Origin: Cupriavidus taiwanensis
GTDB taxonomy: Bacteria; Pseudomonadota; Gammaproteobacteria; Burkholderiales; Burkholderiaceae
DNA: 64,000 bases
Direction: 5' to 3'
Assembly (NCBI RefSeq): GCF_900250115.1
Contig: NZ_LT984804.1
Span: 1,317,301-1,381,300 of the forward strand
Part shown: positions 8,469 to 17,383 of the stretch, in pieces
How positions within the stretch are numbered: position 1 is the first letter of the stretch
Layout: every line of letters starts with the position of its first letter
Translations under genes and position numbers: made by a program
The notes under the pieces: model-generated
What the model was told of the DNA's origin: nothing
The model's input: the letters and a program-made list of their open reading frames with translations, nothing else
The model's database searches: none

Positions 8469-9338
8469 TCAGGCGGCCTGCTGTGCCGCGGCTTGCTCCG
8501 CGCCGGCGTGCGGCACCCCGGCCTGTTGCACCACCACCATGTGCGCCGGCATCGGCGCGGCGTAGCCGGCCTGGCCAAAGCACTCCCGGATGACGCGGTT
8601 GGTGTCGAAATAGACTTGCCAGTAATGATCGTTATGGCAATAGGGCCGCACCGCCAGCACCGGACCGACCAGCGTGAACTCGAGGATTTCGACATCGACC
8701 GGCGGCTCGGCCAGCACGTTGGGGATCTCGGCAATGCGGCTCTTCAGCAGCGCCACCGCATCGGCCACGTCGGTGCTGGCGGCCAGCTGCACTTTCAGTT
8801 CCACGCGCCGGAACGCATTGGCGGTGAAGTTCTGGATGGTGTCGCTGAAGATCTTGTTGTTGCCGATCACCGTCTGGACATTGTCCGGCGTATCCAGCGT
8901 GGTCGCGAACAGGCCGATTTCGCGCACGGTTCCGGCCACGCCGCCGATGGTGACGAAGTCGCCCACCTTGAACGGCCGCAGTACCACCAGGAAGGCGCCG
9001 GCGGCGAAGTTCGCCATCAGCCCCGACCAGGCCATGCCGATGGCCACGCCGGCGGCGGCGATCAGCGCCGCAAAGGTGGTGGTCTGGATGCCGAAGTAGC
9101 CGAGGATGCCGATCACCAGCACCACGTTCAGCGTCACGGTGACGATGGAGCCGACATAGCGCAGCAGCGTCGGATCGACCTTCTGCTTGCCGAGCGCGTT
9201 CTGCACCAGGCGCACGACAAAGTGGATCAGCCAGCGGCCAATGACCCAGAAGGCGAGGGCCGCCAGGATCTTGACGCCGAATTCGGTGGCGTAGGAGACC
9301 ACCAGGGTCTTGAGGTTGTCGAAGGTAGAGGCGTCCAT
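8469..9338 (-). CDS. small-conductance mechanosensitive channel (MscS family)
   Basis: This inner-membrane channel opens under membrane tension to relieve hypo-osmotic stress. It is 289 aa, typical of E. coli MscS. Three membrane helices occupy the first about 120 residues. The pore-lining helix is the Gly/Ala-rich AALIAAAGVAIGMAWSGLMA, then comes the FKVGDFVTIGGVAGTV beta-domain and the IGNNKIFSDTIQNF motif. AAAGGA sits 8 bases before the ATG and fixes the start, although the frame stays open upstream. It is followed leftwards by the convergent MFS gene. Confidence 0.93.
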   Translation of the reverse strand: MDASTFDNLKTLVVSYATEFGVKILAALAFWVIGRWLIHFVVRLVQNALGKQKVDPTLLRYVGSIVTVTLNVVLVIGILGYFGIQTTTFAALIAAAGVAIGMAWSGLMANFAAGAFLVVLRPFKVGDFVTIGGVAGTVREIGLFATTLDTPDNVQTVIGNNKIFSDTIQNFTANAFRRVELKVQLAASTDVADAVALLKSRIAEIPNVLAEPPVDVEILEFTLVGPVLAVRPYCHNDHYWQVYFDTNRVIRECFGQAGYAAPMPAHMVVVQQAGVPHAGAEQAAAQQAA

Positions 9339-9497
9339 CGGCGTAATCCTTTGGTGTGGGTGTAACCGGCCAGCCGCCGACCCAACATCCTCCGAACCAG
9401 CCGGCTGCGGCGTGCGAGCCCCTGCGCGTTGCGCGCAATTCCCGGGCACGGGAATTATTGAGAGGCCGCGTGCGGAAGCGCAAGCAAATAATTGTTA

Positions 9498-9524
9498 AGA
9501 CAAGCCGCATGGCACGGCTCGTCT
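9498..9524. terminator. candidate terminator hairpin between amtB and mscS
   Basis: The 10-bp arms AGACAAGCCG and CGGCTCGTCT (one mismatch) flank a CATGGCA loop. The hairpin lies just past the amtB stop on the minus strand, with a short TAA..ATTATTT stretch after it in that direction. The T-run is poor, so termination may be partial. Confidence 0.5.
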
Positions 9525-9552
9525 GTTTATATCGGAAATGGGCTGGCGCGTA

Positions 9553-10755
9553 TTACCAGTTGGTTTCGCGCTCGGGGGTGGCGGAAATCCGGTGCAGCGT
9601 CAGGTCGGCCCCGTTGAACTCGCCCTCGGCGTCGAGGCGAATGCCCACCAGCCGCTTGAGCGTGCCATAGACCAGCGTGCCGCCAGCCAGCGCCACGACG
9701 ATGCCGAGCAAGGTGCCGAGCCACTGCGCGCCAAGCGAGACCCCGCCAAGGCCCCCCAGCGCCTTCGCGCCGAAGATGCCGGCGGCGATGCCGCCCCAGG
9801 CGCCGCAAAGCCCGTGCAGCGGCCACACGCCAAGCACATCGTCGATATGCCACTTGTTTTGCGCCAGCGTGAACATAGAGACGAACAGCGCGCCGGCCAC
9901 GGCACCCGTGACCAGCGCGCCCAGCGGATGCATCAGGTCCGAACCGGCGCATACCGCCACCAGGCCGGCCAGCGGCCCGTTGTAGACGAAGCCTGGATCG
10001 TTGCGTCCGGCCAGCCAGGCGGCCAGCGTGCCGCCGACCATCGCCATCAGCGAATTGATCGCTACCAGGCCGCTGATCTTGTCGACGGTCTGCGCGCTCA
10101 TCACGTTGAAGCCGAACCAGCCCACCGCAAGAATCCAGGCGCCCAGCGCCAGGAACGGGATGTTCGAGGGCGGATGCGCGCTGATGCGGCCGTCTTTCTG
10201 GTAGCGGCCGCGGCGCGCGCCCAGCAGCAGCACTGCCGGCAGCGCGATCCAGCCGCCCAGCGCATGCACCACCACCGAACCGGCGAAGTCGTGGAAGGGC
10301 GCGCCGGCCACCCGCGCGATCCAGTCCTGCACGCCGAACCGCTGGTTCCACACCATGCCCTCGAAAAACGGGTAGACAAAACCCACCAGCACGAAGGTGG
10401 CGACCAGTTGCGGATTGAAGCGCGAGCGCTCGGCAATACCGCCGGAGATAATCGCCGGAATCGCCGCGGCAAAGGTCGCCAGGAAAAAGAACTTGACCAG
10501 TTCGTAGCCATTTTTCTGGACCAGCGTTGCGGCCCCGGAAAAGAACTGCACGCCGTAGGCAATGGTGTAGCCGATAAAGAAATAGGCGATGGTGGAAACC
10601 GCGAAATCCACCAGGATTTTTACCAACGCATTGACCTGGTTTTTCTTGCGCACCGTGCCGAGTTCGAGGAACGCAAAGCCGGCGTGCATGGCCAGCACCA
10701 TGATGGCGCCAAGCAGGATAAACAGCGCGTCGGTGCCGGTCTTCCAGTTGTCCAT
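9553..10755 (-). CDS. amtB: ammonium transporter AmtB
   Basis: This Amt/Rh-family inner-membrane channel takes up ammonium. It is 400 aa with 11 predicted helices. Family signatures are AFLELGTVRKKNQVN, HDFAGSVVVHALGGWIAL (with the conserved Asp and the first of the twin His), GWFGFNVMSAQ and LHGLCGAWGGIAAGIFG (second twin His). The start is set by a TGAGGT ribosome-binding site 5-6 bases before the ATG, although the frame runs open to 11082. Unlike many proteobacterial amtB genes, it has no glnK beside it. A sigma-54 promoter sits about 35 bases upstream, so expression is expected to follow nitrogen limitation. Confidence 0.95.
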   Translation of the reverse strand: MDNWKTGTDALFILLGAIMVLAMHAGFAFLELGTVRKKNQVNALVKILVDFAVSTIAYFFIGYTIAYGVQFFSGAATLVQKNGYELVKFFFLATFAAAIPAIISGGIAERSRFNPQLVATFVLVGFVYPFFEGMVWNQRFGVQDWIARVAGAPFHDFAGSVVVHALGGWIALPAVLLLGARRGRYQKDGRISAHPPSNIPFLALGAWILAVGWFGFNVMSAQTVDKISGLVAINSLMAMVGGTLAAWLAGRNDPGFVYNGPLAGLVAVCAGSDLMHPLGALVTGAVAGALFVSMFTLAQNKWHIDDVLGVWPLHGLCGAWGGIAAGIFGAKALGGLGGVSLGAQWLGTLLGIVVALAGGTLVYGTLKRLVGIRLDAEGEFNGADLTLHRISATPERETNW

Positions 10756-11262
10756 AGTGACCTCATGCTCAAAATGGGCGCACCAGTATGCAAAAAGCGT
10801 TCCACAGACGGCTGCATCCTGGTGCCGCTTGCACCGTGCCGGGTAAAAAGCCGCACCGGCATGCCGCACGCGGCCCGAGGTCCTGGGACGCGCGGCCGTC
10901 GGGGCGCTGCCGGCAGCGGGGCAAGCCTGCGCCAGAATGAGCCGGCGAGGTGCGTCCGATGATCCGTTGTGGTGCGTCGCCCCAATTGGGGGAATCTGTC
11001 CTATGCTGATTAGTTTTGAGGTCACTATTCCGGGCGCCCGCTCCCGGCGCAGTGGCGGGCCGGCAAAAAGCGGCGGCGGCAAGCGCGAACAGGGGTGGAA
11101 ATTGCCCGCTAACCGGCCTCAAGCAAGGATTTGCGGGTTTTTTTGTCGCATTGGTGCCACTGGGGATTGCTCTACGCGCGAAGGGCAGATTAGACTGCGC
11201 CGATCGATGGCCTGCCGCGAGGCACGCACATCGGTGACGACGACCAACAAGGGAAATCAGCC
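10756..11262. other. intergenic region between amtB and the HU gene
   Basis: This 507-bp stretch has no supported gene. It contains the amtB sigma-54 promoter and the GGTGC-N5-GCACC inverted repeat at 10821-10835. A TTTTTTT run at about 11139-11145 follows a short imperfect stem (CCCGC..GCGGG) and could be a weak plus-strand terminator. The HU promoter must lie in 11150-11240. Confidence 0.45.
10789..10804 (-). promoter_or_regulatory. sigma-54 (-24/-12) promoter of amtB
   Basis: Read on the minus strand this is TGGAACGCTTTTTGCA, matching the RpoN consensus TGGCACG-N4-TTGCW at all but one fixed position, with the GG and GC exactly 10 bases apart. The predicted transcript start, about 12 bases downstream, leaves a leader of roughly 25 bases that carries the ribosome-binding site. 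An inverted repeat GGTGC-N5-GCACC lies upstream at 10821-10835. Confidence 0.85.
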
Positions 11263-11544
11263 ATGAATAAAGGTGAACTGGTATCGGCCATCGCCGCGGA
11301 AGCAGAATTGAGCAATGCCGCCGCCGAGCGTGCGCTCAACGCAGCGCTGGACAGTATCAAGAAGGCAGTGGCAAAGGGTGATTCTGTAACGCTGGTGGGT
11401 TTCGGCAGCTTCAGCGCCGGCAAGCGCGCTGCCCGTACCGGCCGCAATCCGCGCACCGGCGAAACCATCAAGATTCCGGCCGCCAAGACGGTCAAGTTCT
11501 CGGCAGGCCAGGGTTTCAAGGACGCCGTGAACAAGAAAAAGTAA
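11263..11544 (+). CDS. HU-type nucleoid DNA-binding protein
   Basis: This 93-residue protein is full length for HU. It dimerises, binds and bends DNA with little sequence preference, and helps organise the nucleoid. It shows the expected [12 protein letters not shown]-terminal helix, the [20 protein letters not shown] beta-saddle, the [15 protein letters not shown] arm (with the intercalating Pro) and a [15 protein letters not shown]-terminal helix. An AAGGGAAA ribosome-binding site precedes the ATG. It is monocistronic and ends at a clear terminator. Confidence 0.95.
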   Translation: MNKGELVSAIAAEAELSNAAAERALNAALDSIKKAVAKGDSVTLVGFGSFSAGKRAARTGRNPRTGETIKIPAAKTVKFSAGQGFKDAVNKKK

Positions 11545-11568
11545 GCAGTTTGCGTCCATAGCGAAAGA

Positions 11569-11594
11569 AGCGGCCTGGCAGGCCGCTTTTTTTT
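11569..11594 (+). terminator. rho-independent terminator after HU gene
   Basis: A perfect AGCGGCC/GGCCGCT stem with a TGGCA loop is followed by a run of Ts, 24 bases after the HU stop codon. Confidence 0.9.
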
Positions 11595-11735
11595 ATGCGC
11601 CGGATACGCCCGCTGCGCCGGCACGGCGGTTGCCGACGCAACGCCATGCCAGCCGGCAACGGCGCGGCGATCCGGGTTAAACTGCCGGCGCCCGCAGCCG
11701 GCAATCCCGCCCCCGCAATCTTCGTATCCCGCATC

Positions 11736-12221
11736 ATGAATGACCTGTCCCACCAGCTTTCCATGACCGTGCTGATGACGCCGGACATGGCCAACTTCTC
11801 CGGTAACGTCCACGGCGGCACCATCCTCAAGTACCTGGATATGGTGGCCTATGCCTGCGCCAGCCGCTACGCCGGCCGCTACGTGGTCACGCTGTCGGTA
11901 GACCAGGTGGTGTTCCGCCAGCCCATCCACGTGGGCGAGCTGGTGACCTTCCTGGCATCGGTCAACTACACCGGCCGCAGCTCGATGGAGATCGGCATCA
12001 AGGTGGTGACCGAGAACATCCGCAGCAAGCTGGTGCGCCATACCAACAGCTGCTATTTCACCATGGTGGCGGTGGACGACAACGGCACCCCCGCCGAGGT
12101 GCCGCCGCTGGAGCCGCGCGACGAGGTCGAGCGCCAGCGCTTTGCCGCCGCGCAGCAGCGTCGCGCGCTGCGCCAGGAAATGGAAAAGCGCCACGGCGAC
12201 ATCAAGTCGTCGGTGAACTGA
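11736..12221 (+). CDS. acyl-CoA thioesterase, hotdog fold (YciA/cytosolic type)
   Basis: This 161-residue single hotdog-domain thioesterase hydrolyses acyl-CoA to free acid and CoA. The diagnostic segment NFSGNVHGGTILKYLDMVAYACA contains the conserved N-x-x-G-x-x-x-G-G and the acidic residue of the central helix. VTLSVDQVVFRQPIHVGELV and RSSMEIGIKVVTENI follow the family pattern. The C-terminal 35 residues are charged and helical. The frame is open upstream to 11595, but homology starts at MNDLSHQLS. The ribosome-binding site is weak. The next gene starts directly at the stop codon, so the two are probably co-transcribed. Confidence 0.88.
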   Translation: MNDLSHQLSMTVLMTPDMANFSGNVHGGTILKYLDMVAYACASRYAGRYVVTLSVDQVVFRQPIHVGELVTFLASVNYTGRSSMEIGIKVVTENIRSKLVRHTNSCYFTMVAVDDNGTPAEVPPLEPRDEVERQRFAAAQQRRALRQEMEKRHGDIKSSVN

Positions 12222-12725
12222 ATGCCGATGCGCGCTACAGCCATGAGGTCCTGCCACCAACTCGTTCGCATCCTGTTGGCCGCCGCCTGCGCCAGCGCCG
12301 CCGCGGGTGCCAGTGCCGAGGAGATCGGCAGCGTCAGCACCAATTTCCGCATGACCGGTTCCGACAAGGTCGTGATCGAAGCCTATGACGATCCGCAGGT
12401 GGACGGCATTACCTGCTACGTGTCGCGCGCCCGCACCGGGGGCATCAAGGGCCAGCTCGGCATGGCGGAAGACCCGCCCGAGGCCTCGATCGCGTGCCGG
12501 CAGGTGGGCCCGATCGGCTTCAAGGCGCCGATCAAGCAGCAGGACAATGTGTTTTCCGAGCGCATGTCGATCCTGTTCAAGGCGCTGCACGTGGTGCGCG
12601 CGGTCGACCGCAAGCGCAATACCCTGGTCTACCTGACGTATTCGGACCGCATCGTCAGCGGCAGTCCCCAGAACAGCGTGACTGCCGTACCGGTGCCGGC
12701 CGGCACGGTGATTCCGGTGAAGTAG
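12222..12725 (+). CDS. creA: CreA-family periplasmic protein
   Basis: This 167-residue protein has a signal peptide (cleavage around GASAEE). It contains the CreA core: [53 protein letters not shown], and [13 protein letters not shown] with the closing [16 protein letters not shown]. CreA is widespread in proteobacteria and its biochemical role is not known. The ATG abuts the TGA of the thioesterase gene, so translation is likely coupled. An in-frame ATG at 12243 is an alternative start. Confidence 0.9.
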   Translation: MPMRATAMRSCHQLVRILLAAACASAAAGASAEEIGSVSTNFRMTGSDKVVIEAYDDPQVDGITCYVSRARTGGIKGQLGMAEDPPEASIACRQVGPIGFKAPIKQQDNVFSERMSILFKALHVVRAVDRKRNTLVYLTYSDRIVSGSPQNSVTAVPVPAGTVIPVK

Positions 12726-12750
12726 CCCAGGTCGGCCATCCGCGGCGGAA

Positions 12751-13593
12751 CTACGGCGCCAGCGCCGCGCTTTCCGCCTGGCAATCGCGCGATGGCCGCG
12801 CTCCCGCGGCGCGCGCGGCAGCCACTTCACTGCGTGCCCGCTCCAGGTCGGCGCGGAAGGCGGGATCGGCATGCAGGCGCGCCACCGTCGCTGCCGCCAT
12901 GGTGCGGCCCGCATTGACATCGCTCTGCCAGTGCACGTTGCAGACCACGCGGCTTTGCCCGAAGGCCCGGCCGCGCGCCAGCAGCTCATTGGCGCGCGCG
13001 GGCTCGATCTCGGTCAGGATCAGCGCCCAGGCCCAGCCGATGGCGCTGTGGCCGGACGGGTAGGAGCCATCCTTCTCCAGCTTGGCGGCCTCGGCCTGCG
13101 TGCACATCGGGGTCTTGGTGGCCACGAAGGGGCGGGTGCGCTGGTAATGGTCCTTGGCCTTGTACGTGGACAGGCCGGCATCGACCAGGCTGCGGCGCAG
13201 CAGCATGTTCAGGTAAGGCGTGTCCTTGTCGCTGACGGGCACGCCCAGCGCGCAGGAGAAGGTGCTGGCCGCCTGCGGGAAGGTCAGCACGGCATCGTCG
13301 GCAGCCAGCTGCCAGCGCGGCGAACCCCGCAACGGACCGGCCTGGCGCGCGGATTCTTCATCGAGCGCCAGCGCCGCCGAACCCTGCGCCGGCGGCGCCG
13401 ACAGCAGCCTCAGGCTGTCGGGGCGCGCCTCGGCGGCGAGGTAGCCGGCCGGCATTCCGGGACGCAACTCGGGCACCGCGGACAGGTTGGTGCCGCCGGC
13501 GGCGCAGCCGGCCAGCAGCGCGGCGAGCGCTGCCGCGCCAAGCGCCAGCATGGGTTGGGAGCGGGAGGAATCCGGCTTGGCTTGGTCCGTCAC
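12751..13593 (-). CDS. class A non-specific acid phosphatase (PAP2 fold), lipoprotein
   Basis: This exported phosphatase hydrolyses organic phosphomonoesters at low pH through a phospho-histidine. It is 280 aa. The lipobox LLAGC near residue 29 indicates a lipid-anchored periplasmic form. The three-part PAP2 signature is complete: K-x6-RP in KAKDHYQRTRP, PSGH in GSYPSGHSA (about residue 178), and S-R-x5-H-x3-D in QSRVVCNVHWQSDV (about 213). The start is a GTG with AGGA 8 bases upstream. It converges on creA with a 25-bp gap. Confidence 0.9.
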   Translation of the reverse strand: MTDQAKPDSSRSQPMLALGAAALAALLAGCAAGGTNLSAVPELRPGMPAGYLAAEARPDSLRLLSAPPAQGSAALALDEESARQAGPLRGSPRWQLAADDAVLTFPQAASTFSCALGVPVSDKDTPYLNMLLRRSLVDAGLSTYKAKDHYQRTRPFVATKTPMCTQAEAAKLEKDGSYPSGHSAIGWAWALILTEIEPARANELLARGRAFGQSRVVCNVHWQSDVNAGRTMAAATVARLHADPAFRADLERARSEVAAARAAGARPSRDCQAESAALAP

Positions 13594-13642
13594 TTTGTCT
13601 TCCTGATGAGGGCTCGGATCGATGCGGTCGCGCCGCCGTGGC

Positions 13643-15391
13643 TTACGTGGCGGCGTCGAACAGCTTGCGAAGGTTCGATTTCATGATCTTGCCATTGGCA
13701 TTGCGCGGCAGCATCTCGTGGAAAATCAGGATACGCACCGGCACCTTGAACGCTGCCAGCCGCTCGCGCACGAAATCCTGCAGCCCGGCTTCGCTCGCCT
13801 GCATGCCCGGCTTCAGGCTGACCACGGCAGCCGGCTCCTCGCCCAGGGTCCGGTGCGGCAGCCCGACCACCGAGGCGTCCATGACCGCGGGGTGCTCGTA
13901 CAGCGCGCTTTCCACCTCGATGCAGTAGATGTTCTCGCCGCCGCGGATCAGCATGTCCTTCATCCGGTCGACGATATAGACGTAGCCTTCTTGGTCCAGC
14001 CGGGCAATGTCGCCGGTGCGCAGCCAGCCGTCGACAAAGGTCTGGGCGGTGGCCTCGGGCTTGTTCCAGTAGCCGCGCACGACGTTGGCGCCGCGCGCCA
14101 TCAGTTCGCCGGTTTCACCGGGCGGCAGCGCCTGGCCGCGGCCGTCCACCACTTTCATTTCGCCGATCGGCAGCGCCGGGCCGCTGCTGTCCGGGCGCGT
14201 CACATATTCTTCGGCGCTGTGGCTGGTGAAGGTGGACGAGGTTTCCGTCATGCCCCAGCCAATGCCGGGCGCGGCCATGGGGAACACCTCGCGGATGCGC
14301 CGGACCAGTTCCGGCGAGGCCGGCGCGCCGCCGTAGTTGATGTTCTCGAGCGACGACAGGTCGAAGCGGCCGCGCTCGGGATGCTCCAGGATCTGCCATG
14401 CGATGGTCGGCACGCCGCCGGCCGCGGTGCAGCGCTCGCGTTCGATCAGCTCCATGCCGCGCAGCGCGTCCCAGCGGTGCAGCAGCACGATCTTGCCGCC
14501 GGTGGCGATGGCGCCGTTGAGCACCGCCATGCAGCCGGTGACGTGAAAGAACGGCACTGCCAGCAGCATCGATTTTTGCGGCGCGGCCGGATCCGGCGCC
14601 GGGATCGGTTCGCCCCGGCGCAGCAGGTTGCGCAGCGGACTGAAGCCACCGGCCACCGCCACCGAGGTGGAGTTGCGATGCGTGCCGAGCGCACCCTTCG
14701 GCTTGCCGGTGGTGCCGGAGGTATAGAAGATGGTGGCGTCGTCGTCGGGGTCGATGTCGACCGCAGGCGGCGCCTGCTGCGGCAGCGCCGCCCAGCTCGC
14801 CGAAGCGCCGATCACGCTTTCCAGCGCCGTCACGCGCGGCTCGGCCGGGGCAGCGCCGGCGCGCGAGACGTAGATGCGTTCCAGCGCCGGACAGCCCGGC
14901 AGGTGTTCGAGGATGCGGTCGAGTCGCTCCGCATCGACGATCGCGATGCGGCTGCCGGAATCGGCCAGGCCATATTCCAGCTCCTGGCCGGTCCACCAGG
15001 CATTGAGCGGAGTCACGATGGCGCCGGCCAGCAGCGCACCGTAGAACGCCACCGGCCATTCGGGCAGGTTGCGCATGGCCAGCGCCACGCGGTCGCCCTT
15101 GCGCACGCCGTCACGCACCAGCGCGTGGGCCATGGCGATGGCAGCGCGCACAAACGCATCGTAGGAGACGCGTTCGTTCTCGTACACCACGAAGGTGCGC
15201 CCGGCGAACGCGCGCGTGGCCAGCAGCAGCTCACGCAGCGTGGGCGGCGCGTTCTTCCAGACCGTGGTGGGGATGCCGCGGATCACGCGCGTCTCGGTTT
15301 CGAACGGCGCGCCCGGCGCGGTCAGGCGGGCGTGCGCCTCGGCCAGCGACATGACCGGCCAGGTGCCGGCCGACTGCGGATTGCTCGACAT
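13643..15391 (-). CDS. AMP-forming acyl-CoA synthetase/ligase
   Basis: This 582-residue ANL-superfamily enzyme activates a carboxylic acid to the acyl-AMP and then the CoA thioester. The P-loop motif is IFYTSGTTGKPKG. Other core motifs are NYGGAPASPE, GWGMTETSS, DGWLRTGDIARLDQEGYVYIVDR and MIKRGGEN-like MLIRGGENIYCIEVE. The C-terminal catalytic Lys lies in RNANGKIMKS. The GGGAGG ribosome-binding site 7 bases before the ATG sets the start. The gene lies downstream of the SDR gene (98-bp gap) and is probably in its operon, suggesting a short catabolic pathway for an acid. The substrate is not predictable. Confidence 0.88.
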   Translation of the reverse strand: MSSNPQSAGTWPVMSLAEAHARLTAPGAPFETETRVIRGIPTTVWKNAPPTLRELLLATRAFAGRTFVVYENERVSYDAFVRAAIAMAHALVRDGVRKGDRVALAMRNLPEWPVAFYGALLAGAIVTPLNAWWTGQELEYGLADSGSRIAIVDAERLDRILEHLPGCPALERIYVSRAGAAPAEPRVTALESVIGASASWAALPQQAPPAVDIDPDDDATIFYTSGTTGKPKGALGTHRNSTSVAVAGGFSPLRNLLRRGEPIPAPDPAAPQKSMLLAVPFFHVTGCMAVLNGAIATGGKIVLLHRWDALRGMELIERERCTAAGGVPTIAWQILEHPERGRFDLSSLENINYGGAPASPELVRRIREVFPMAAPGIGWGMTETSSTFTSHSAEEYVTRPDSSGPALPIGEMKVVDGRGQALPPGETGELMARGANVVRGYWNKPEATAQTFVDGWLRTGDIARLDQEGYVYIVDRMKDMLIRGGENIYCIEVESALYEHPAVMDASVVGLPHRTLGEEPAAVVSLKPGMQASEAGLQDFVRERLAAFKVPVRILIFHEMLPRNANGKIMKSNLRKLFDAAT

Positions 15392-15488
15392 GGACTGCCT
15401 CCCGGAACTGCACTGCAGGTTGAGGGAAATGCAGGAAGGCGGCCGGCGCAGTTGGCGCCGGCCGCCTGGCAACGCTTGCGTCAAAGGC

Positions 15489-16253
15489 TCAGATGGTCAC
15501 GCCGCCGTCCACCACCATGGCCTGGCCGGTCATGAAGGTGCTGGCCGCCGAGGCCAGGAACACGGCCGCGCCGGCGATCTCGATGGGTTCGCCGATGCGG
15601 CGCAGCGGGGCGCCCTGGGTGGACTGCTTGTAGCGCTCGGGATCTTCCCACAGCGCGCGCGCGAAGTCGGTCTTGATCAGCCCGGGCGCGATGCAGTTCA
15701 CGCGCACATTGTGCGGCCCGAACTCGACCGCGAGGTTGCGCGCCAGCTGGAAGTCGGCGGCCTTGGAAATGTTGTAGACGCCGATGGTGGGCGAGCCGCG
15801 CAGGCCGCCGATCGACGACACGATGATGATCGAGCCATCCTTCCGGTCGATCATCTGCGGCGCCACCATCTGGATCAGCCAGTGGTTGGAGATGACGTTG
15901 TTGTCCAGCACCTTGCGGAACTGGTCGTCCGATACGCCGCTCATCGGCCCGTAGTACGGGTTGGACGCGGCATTGCAGACCAGCACGTCGATCTTGCCGA
16001 AGGCACGGTTGGTCTCGTCGACCAGCCGCTGCAGGTCGTCCTTCGAAGAGATGTTGGCCGGGACCGCGATCGCGGTGCCGGCACCATGGCGGTCGTTGAT
16101 GGCATCCACTACTTCCTGGCAGGCCTCGGCCTTGCGCGAGGAAATCACGACCTTGGCGCCCTGTACGGCCATCTGCTCGGCGATGGCGCGGCCGATGCCG
16201 CGCGAAGAGCCCGTGACGATGGCAACCTTGCCCGTCAGATCGAACAATGACAT
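15489..16253 (-). CDS. SDR-family oxidoreductase
   Basis: This 254-residue classical short-chain dehydrogenase/reductase interconverts an alcohol and a ketone using NAD(P). The cofactor motif TGSSRGIG (TGxxxGxG) is at residues 15-22. The NNAG-equivalent is VCNAASNPYYG. The catalytic Ser is in IIVSSIGG, the active-site Tyr and Lys are in YNISKAA, and the C-terminus has MTGQAMVVDGGVTI. GGAG sits 6-7 bases upstream of the ATG. It is the first gene of a two-gene unit with the acyl-CoA ligase. Confidence 0.9.
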   Translation of the reverse strand: MSLFDLTGKVAIVTGSSRGIGRAIAEQMAVQGAKVVISSRKAEACQEVVDAINDRHGAGTAIAVPANISSKDDLQRLVDETNRAFGKIDVLVCNAASNPYYGPMSGVSDDQFRKVLDNNVISNHWLIQMVAPQMIDRKDGSIIIVSSIGGLRGSPTIGVYNISKAADFQLARNLAVEFGPHNVRVNCIAPGLIKTDFARALWEDPERYKQSTQGAPLRRIGEPIEIAGAAVFLASAASTFMTGQAMVVDGGVTI

Positions 16254-16490
16254 GGAGTCTCCTGTATGGCTGCGCCGGCGTCAGCGCTGCTGCCCGGCTT
16301 GTGCTGGCGGCGGGGTGCCGCGCTGTGGTCCTGCGGACGCGCCCGCAGGCCGCATCGCCGGGACATTATGTGGCGCGGCCATGGCCGCGTCCACAGCACC
16401 GGGTGGCGGTTACAGGCCTTATCAGCATTCTTTCTGCTGGCAATGCGCGCGGTGCATGGAGCCGATGCTGCGGTGCGGAGCCGCAGCGAT

Positions 16491-17357
16491 TCAGTTGCCC
16501 GCGGGCGGCGTCGCAGGCGCCAGCAAGCCGGGCAGCGCAGCCCTCAGGCCCTGGCGCAGCGCGTCGTCCAGCACGATGCCAAAGCGCTCGGACAGGGCCT
16601 GCACCACGGCGTCGGCATGCGGCAGATGCGTGCGGCGCACGCTGCCGTCCGGGGCGCGCTCGGCCAGTTCGCCGTTGGCCAGCGTCACGCGCGTGCCGCC
16701 ATCGGTGCGCGCGGCCATCAGCCGCTGCAGGAAGACACTGTCCGGATGCGTCGAGACATACCAGTTGCGCGCCTCGAAATCGACCGGAGCCTGTGGCGTC
16801 AGGTCGAAACGGTAGACCGGGATCCACTCTGCATCGCCACGCGCCTGCAGGTCGTAGTTGTGGAACGCACTGGCGCCGGCCGGCACCGGGGACGGCACCA
16901 GCCGGTAGGGAAAGCCATCGTCGGCCGGCTCGGACAGTGGCATCGCGCGGAACGGCGTCGGGCCGCCGAAGCCGACATCGACCAGATAGCTGCGATGGGC
17001 CACTTCCACGCGCAGCAGCATGTGCGAGGTCATGGTGATCACGTGGTCCGGCACGCCCCAGCGCACGCGCGCGGCCAGCGGCGTCACCACATAGCCTAGC
17101 GCGCCGAGCGCGGCGCTGAGCAGCGTATTGAGTTCGAAGCAGTAGCCGCCGCGCCCGCGCGTGACCAGCTTGTCGAACACGGCCTCGAGGTCGATGCGCA
17201 CCGGGCGGCGCAGCAGCGGGTCGAGGTTCTCGAATGGGACGCTGGCCAGGTGCGCGGCCAGCACCGCGTCCAGCGCTTGCAGCGTGGGCGAGGGCGGCGC
17301 GTCGATGCCGAGGCGCGCCAGCCATGCGTCGAGTTGTGCTGCGTCAAGGGTGGTCAT
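16491..17357 (-). CDS. arylamine N-acetyltransferase
   Basis: This 288-residue enzyme transfers acetyl from acetyl-CoA to arylamines or arylhydrazines. All three catalytic residues are in recognisable motifs: Cys in RGRGGYCFELN (about residue 71), His in ITMTSHMLLRVE (about 110) and Asp in SYLVDVGFGGPTPF (about 125). The N-terminal ASVPFENLDPLL is also typical. The open frame extends upstream to 17753, but that part is the reverse shadow of the Crp/Fnr gene. The ribosome-binding site is weak. It sits directly downstream of the Crp/Fnr regulator (26-bp gap) and may be co-transcribed with it. Confidence 0.92.
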   Translation of the reverse strand: MTTLDAAQLDAWLARLGIDAPPSPTLQALDAVLAAHLASVPFENLDPLLRRPVRIDLEAVFDKLVTRGRGGYCFELNTLLSAALGALGYVVTPLAARVRWGVPDHVITMTSHMLLRVEVAHRSYLVDVGFGGPTPFRAMPLSEPADDGFPYRLVPSPVPAGASAFHNYDLQARGDAEWIPVYRFDLTPQAPVDFEARNWYVSTHPDSVFLQRLMAARTDGGTRVTLANGELAERAPDGSVRRTHLPHADAVVQALSERFGIVLDDALRQGLRAALPGLLAPATPPAGN

Positions 17358-17383
17358 GGTGTCGGGGCTCCGGTACGGTGCGC

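Noticed and set aside
10821..10835. NtrC binding site upstream of amtB
   Set aside because: The inverted repeat is GGTGC-N5-GCACC, the reverse arm order of the NtrC consensus GCACC-N5-GGTGC, so I do not call it a site.
11107..11145. Terminator before the HU gene
   Set aside because: The T-run is good but the stem is only about 5 bp with a long interior, and no plus-strand gene precedes it.
13622..15535. 637-codon plus-strand open frame over the acyl-CoA ligase
   Set aside because: The minus strand carries all ligase motifs. The plus-strand product is His/Arg/Gln-rich noise.
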